A stretch of DNA of 64,000 nucleotides from assembly GCA_041391225.1 (NCBI GenBank), contig JAWKOL010000001.1:62001-126000 (forward strand). Reading direction: 5' to 3'. Position 1 is the stretch's first letter; every line of letters begins with the position of its first letter. The notes under the pieces were generated by a model. It searched no databases, was not told the DNA's origin, and saw only the letters and a list, made by a program, of their open reading frames with translations. The stretch comes from RI-153 sp041391225. Lineage in GTDB: Bacteria; Chloroflexota; Anaerolineae; Caldilineales; Caldilineaceae. Of the stretch, positions 60,111 through 64,000 are shown one piece after another. The position numbers and the translations under genes are program-made.

Positions 60111-60255
60111 GGCTGTGGATAACTGGAAAAAAGGCGGAAAACTTCATACTCGTGTTGTTCACAGCCAATTTATCCCCTTGTTGGTCCACTTATCCCCATA
60201 ACTATCCACACCAAGAATAGTTATCCCCAATTGGGGATAAGGTTAGGATAACTTC
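60110..60255. other. DnaA-box cluster; candidate replication origin
   Basis: Within 140 nt there is one perfect DnaA box TGTGGATAA (60114-60122, minus orientation) and close matches TTATCCCCT (60170), TTATCCCCA (60190), CTATCCACA (60202), TTATCCCCA (60221), TGGGGATAA (60232, minus) and a weak TAGGATAA (60244). AT-rich sequence lies on the left. Genes from 49.6 to 59.7 kb run leftward and the next gene runs rightward, as expected around an origin. dnaA and dnaN are not in the window. Confidence 0.55.
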
Positions 60256-60351
60256 GTCTTTTCCTTCGATGAGTAGAATTTTCTCTGGTGCCCTGGTACT
60301 ATCCGCACTATCCCGCTATCGGCCCATTTTATTCGACACTCGACTATCTGT

Positions 60352-60417
60352 GGAGAGAGCACGCCCTCGTGCGGCTACATGCCGATGAGCCGCACGAGGG
60401 CGTGCTCTCTCCGCTTT
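60352..60417. terminator. 25-bp perfect hairpin with T-run
   Basis: GGAGAGAGCACGCCCTCGTG... (60352-60376) pairs exactly over 25 bp with 60388-60412, loop 11 nt, then CTTTTT. It shares GTGGAGAGAGCA and CTCCGC with the palindrome at 9118-9218, so it may also be a dispersed repeat. No gene ends nearby. Confidence 0.7.
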
Positions 60418-60561
60418 TTGCTCAAAGACATTGGCTGCATGTTTACGAGCAATCCCCCCCAAAATGAACGCGCTGGTCTGCATTTTGTCTCTCGAATCCG
60501 TCGCGAAATACTAGCCATTTAGCCAATGCCAATGGACCGGAATGGGCGTATACTTATTGTC

Positions 60562-60577
60562 TGTGATGTTTGTCACA
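60562..60577. promoter_or_regulatory. CRP/FNR-family binding-site candidate
   Basis: TGTGATGTTTGTCACA is an exact TGTGA-N6-TCACA palindrome. It lies about 173 nt upstream of the decaheme cytochrome and 8 nt after a TATACT that could serve as -10. Regulation by oxygen/redox through a CRP/FNR-family protein is plausible. Confidence 0.5.
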
Positions 60578-60749
60578 AGGTAAGACGCCATACAATTACC
60601 TCGCAGTTCCTACCCACACCCCACCCTTGCTGTAATTGGTTATTATTGCTGTCACTGTCTTTAATCGACTGATGGTCAGGTTCCTTCTGGCTTCAGATAG
60701 CTGTAATCGGATTTGTATCGTGTAGTATTCCTCGCAGAAAGGAAAGACT

Positions 60750-63038
60750 ATGTTATCGAGAAGAGCCGGTTTTGTCTGGAGCGGGCTGCTTCTGATGCTG
60801 GCTGTTGCGTTATTGGTCAGCATGGTGGGGACGCCGTCTGTCTCCGCTCAAGAAGAGCCAGACTCCGCTGATCTCCTGGCTGCTGTTGCCGCTCAGGTGG
60901 AACCAGAATCCTGTGCAACTTGTCATAAGGACGCCGGCGACAAGCACCAGGCATCCTACGATCAGTTGTATCAGGACGGTGTCATTCAGATCACCGACCT
61001 GGCCTACGCGTTCACCGAGCCGGACGCCAGCACGGTAACGTTCAAAATGACCAAGGACGGTGCGCCGTTTGATGCACGCCAAGCGGATTCGATGGGCATC
61101 TACTTTGCCCCGTATGTCGACGGCGAATTCATGTTCGACCCGGTGCAGGAGCGCATGTCTCTGCTGGGAACAAAAGAATATGACGGCGCCGGTGGTTTCA
61201 CCACCACCATGACCGGCACCATGGATTTGACCAACGTCGACGGTGTCATCGTGATCTATGGCACCGATGAGATCGTTGGTTCGCTGCCGGCCCGCATCCG
61301 GCTGGGCAAGTATCCGTTTGCCGCACTGCTCGAAACAGGCGCGGGCGTGGATTACGTCTCCCCTGCCAACAATGAGGGCTGTGAGAACTGCCATTCCGTG
61401 CCGTACCTCAAGCATGGCTACATCTACGCCCAAGTTGACGCCGATCCGGCGACTGATTTCGTCACCTGTAAAGCTTGTCACCTGGACAATGGCGAAGGTG
61501 GCCATTTTGAGTGGCAGTTGATGGTGGATGATCCGGCGATGGCGGCTGCTGTGCTGGCCGGCGAAGTAGAGCTGACAGCGGAACAGCAAGAGCAATACGC
61601 CTACCGCACCACGTTGATGAACGACGTGCATATGTCGCATGCCATGGAGTTCCCGTATCCGCAGTCGATGTCCAACTGCGTCACCTGCCATGCGGGCAAA
61701 CTGGAACAGACCCTGGCCGACGCCAACTTCACCGCCGAAACCTGCAAGAGCTGCCATCCTGTCACCGGCTCTGAAGAATACGGCACCGCGGCGTTGGCGC
61801 TCACCACCATCGCCCCCGCCGACGAACACGAGCGCGTTGACCTGGCCATGGACAACGACTGCTCCGACTGTCATGCAGTGGGTGAAGATGCACCCGGCCT
61901 GAGCGAGATCCACACCGGCTACGACAAGGTGATCTACACCGCCGATGGACAGAAATACTCGGATCTCATTACCCTCTCCATCGACAGCGCATCGTTCGAT
62001 GGCAGCAACCTGAACATCGCGTTTAGCGCCGCTGCCGCCGAGGGATTCGTCGATCTCGATGTGGCGTCCATCGTTCCGACGGTGATGGTCGGCCTCTACG
62101 GCTACGACACCAAAGACTTCATCATCGGCGCGCACGAACGTCTTTTCGACGATAACGGCGATGGTGTGATCGACCGCAGCGATCAGCGCACGTTGGAAGC
62201 TGTGGTTGGTGAAGAGCACCCGCGCGTGACCACCGTCTCCGCGGACGGCGGCAGCTGGGAAGTCTCCGCTGATCTTTCGTTCTGGGCCGATATGCTTGCA
62301 GACGGCACCGTCACCCGTGTCGAAATTGGCGTGATGCCCGAACTGATCGACGCCGATGAGGTTCAGCTTGCGCTGAATGCACCCTCTCGCACCTTCGATC
62401 TGGTTGTCAACGACTTCGACGACGACTTCTACAGCCCCATCGTCAAGGTGGTTGATGGCTGTAACAACTGTCACGAAGCCCTGGCCACCACCTTCCACTC
62501 ACCGGATCGCGGTGGTAGCATCGTCGTTTGCCGCATGTGCCATATCACCAAGAGCGGCGGTTCGCACCTGGAATTGCAGTCGCGCTCGATTGATTCCTAT
62601 GCGCACGCGATTCACTCGTCGCAGCCGTTCGACATCGGTGATATCGACTTCACCGATCCGGTGGCGGCCATGCACTACGAGCATCACATCGAGTTCCCGT
62701 ATCCCACCCACGGCAACACGAACTGCGAATCTTGCCACATCGAGGGGACGTACAACGTGCCGGCGCAGAATATGTCGTTGCCCGGCATCCTGTCGGCCTC
62801 GGATTCCAACGAGACCTTGGATCGCAGCATCGGCGCCGTGCCTTCGGTCATCACCGGCCCGGCATCGCGTGCGTGTGGTAGCTGTCATCGCGCCGAGTTG
62901 ATCAACGAGGACGAGGTGAGCGAGTTGATCTCCTTCAACCAGCACACCAAGATGGGCGGCTACATGGTGGAAGCCGGCGACGATCCGGTCGGCGTCCGGG
63001 AGATCGCTATCGACGCGATCATGTCGCTCTTCGACTAG
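60750..63038 (+). CDS. Decaheme c-type cytochrome (OmcA/MtrC-like)
   Basis: 762 residues with a Sec signal (MLSRRAGFVWSGLLLMLAVAL..., cleaved near SAQE). Ten CxxCH motifs: CATCH (Cys55), CENCH, CKACH, CVTCH, CKSCH, CSDCH, CNNCH, CRMCH, CESCH and CGSCH. They fall in two groups of about 5-6 and 4 separated by a beta-rich region (GVIVIYGTDEIVGS, VASIVPTVMVGLYGYD), as in extracellular decaheme reductases with split-barrel domains. Likely role: moving electrons across the envelope to or from external acceptors. No outer porin or partner cytochrome lies in the window. Gene is intact and has its own terminator. Confidence 0.9.
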   Translation: MLSRRAGFVWSGLLLMLAVALLVSMVGTPSVSAQEEPDSADLLAAVAAQVEPESCATCHKDAGDKHQASYDQLYQDGVIQITDLAYAFTEPDASTVTFKMTKDGAPFDARQADSMGIYFAPYVDGEFMFDPVQERMSLLGTKEYDGAGGFTTTMTGTMDLTNVDGVIVIYGTDEIVGSLPARIRLGKYPFAALLETGAGVDYVSPANNEGCENCHSVPYLKHGYIYAQVDADPATDFVTCKACHLDNGEGGHFEWQLMVDDPAMAAAVLAGEVELTAEQQEQYAYRTTLMNDVHMSHAMEFPYPQSMSNCVTCHAGKLEQTLADANFTAETCKSCHPVTGSEEYGTAALALTTIAPADEHERVDLAMDNDCSDCHAVGEDAPGLSEIHTGYDKVIYTADGQKYSDLITLSIDSASFDGSNLNIAFSAAAAEGFVDLDVASIVPTVMVGLYGYDTKDFIIGAHERLFDDNGDGVIDRSDQRTLEAVVGEEHPRVTTVSADGGSWEVSADLSFWADMLADGTVTRVEIGVMPELIDADEVQLALNAPSRTFDLVVNDFDDDFYSPIVKVVDGCNNCHEALATTFHSPDRGGSIVVCRMCHITKSGGSHLELQSRSIDSYAHAIHSSQPFDIGDIDFTDPVAAMHYEHHIEFPYPTHGNTNCESCHIEGTYNVPAQNMSLPGILSASDSNETLDRSIGAVPSVITGPASRACGSCHRAELINEDEVSELISFNQHTKMGGYMVEAGDDPVGVREIAIDAIMSLFD

Positions 63039-63075
63039 AGATTGACTGTGGTAACAGTGTTTCTTATGTCAACAG

Positions 63076-63103
63076 AAAGGGCCTCCACACGGAGGCCCTT
63101 TTT
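63076..63103 (+). terminator. Intrinsic terminator of the cytochrome gene
   Basis: AAAGGGCCTCC pairs with GGAGGCCCTTT, loop ACAC, then TTTTT. Confidence 0.9.
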
Positions 63104-63117
63104 GATCTCGTCAAATT

Positions 63118-63194
63118 CGCAAGATGGGTTACGACTGCCGAACCTGGTTGGGCGATCACTGTGCTGCCGTGCGGTCATAACCCATCCTACGGCT
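63118..63194. repeat. Dispersed palindrome GGATGGGTTACG, copy 2
   Basis: Arms CAAGATGGGTTACGACTGC / GTGCGGTCATAACCCATCC; interior GAACCTGGTTGGGCGATCACTGTG. Same architecture and words as the copy at 52642-52716. Confidence 0.75.
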
Positions 63195-63230
63195 GTGTTC
63201 TACTTCTCTCTTGATCGCGGGCTTCGAGGA

Positions 63231-64000
<770 letters not shown>

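Overview
This window reads as a high-GC bacterial chromosome segment, most probably from the Chloroflexota (Anaerolineae/Caldilineae side). That placement is an inference. It rests on secreted proteins with Thr/Pro-rich linkers and a C-terminal aromatic-LP...R tail, a BTAD-AAA-TPR regulator, the tup/moeA/moeA-PBP arrangement, a ClpC-type unfoldase, multi-span GT39-type membrane enzymes and very repeat-rich intergenic DNA. No rRNA or tRNA gene was found to settle it. Many genes are broken by single-base frameshifts, including the housekeeping gene pheT, so at least part of the breakage is probably sequence error rather than decay.

Layout. 0-2.4 kb: end of a GNAT-ArsM-like fusion, a complete VapBC-type pair, and a second VapC with a 5'-truncated antitoxin. 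2.4-7.9 kb: a BTAD/AAA/TPR regulator overlapping a C39-peptidase ABC exporter. 8.2-17.6 kb: a zinc metallopeptidase, two large secreted beta-propeller proteins and a small NTF2/STAS/membrane-protein operon. 17.9-19.9 kb: an SLC13-type transporter. 20-25.7 kb: a sugar-oxidation cluster (Gfo/Idh dehydrogenase, SMP-30 lactonase, enolase-superfamily dehydratase, ADP-ribosylglycohydrolase-family protein). 25.9-31 kb: a membrane protein divergent from a CHAT caspase-like protein, then a glycosidase/O-antigen-ligase-like fusion. 31.4-36.3 kb: ClpC and a GT39-like membrane glycosyltransferase. 36.3-41 kb: a frameshift-dense stretch with a winged-helix regulator/membrane protein pair, a Nudix hydrolase, a D-2-hydroxyacid dehydrogenase and an M20 peptidase. 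41-44 kb: a glutamine cyclotransferase lipoprotein and an FN3-TM-SH3 protein. 44-46.7 kb: MsrQ, MsrP and a DUF2231-type membrane protein. 46.8-52.6 kb: PheT, a pentapeptide-repeat protein, RNase Z, a candidate structured RNA and Hpt. 52.7-59.7 kb: tungstate ABC transporter genes, two MoeA-type genes and a LysM lipoprotein. 59.7-60.7 kb: a long intergenic region with a cluster of DnaA-box-like sites. 60.7-63 kb: a decaheme c-type cytochrome. The window ends inside a saccharopine-dehydrogenase-family gene.

How genes relate. Tungstate uptake and the two MoeA-type proteins would supply the metal cofactor of oxidoreductases such as MsrP, which with MsrQ repairs oxidised extracytoplasmic proteins. 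The 20-25.7 kb genes form a dehydrogenase, lactonase, dehydratase sequence for a sugar.

The most distinctive property is the intergenic DNA. At least a dozen gaps hold hairpins whose arms are degenerate arrays with a period of about 7 nt. The arm sequence differs from locus to locus, but several loops share a core around CCAATTGG. Many arrays supply, or directly abut, the stop codon of the neighbouring gene, and two lie inside coding sequences. Other palindromic repeat families are also present.
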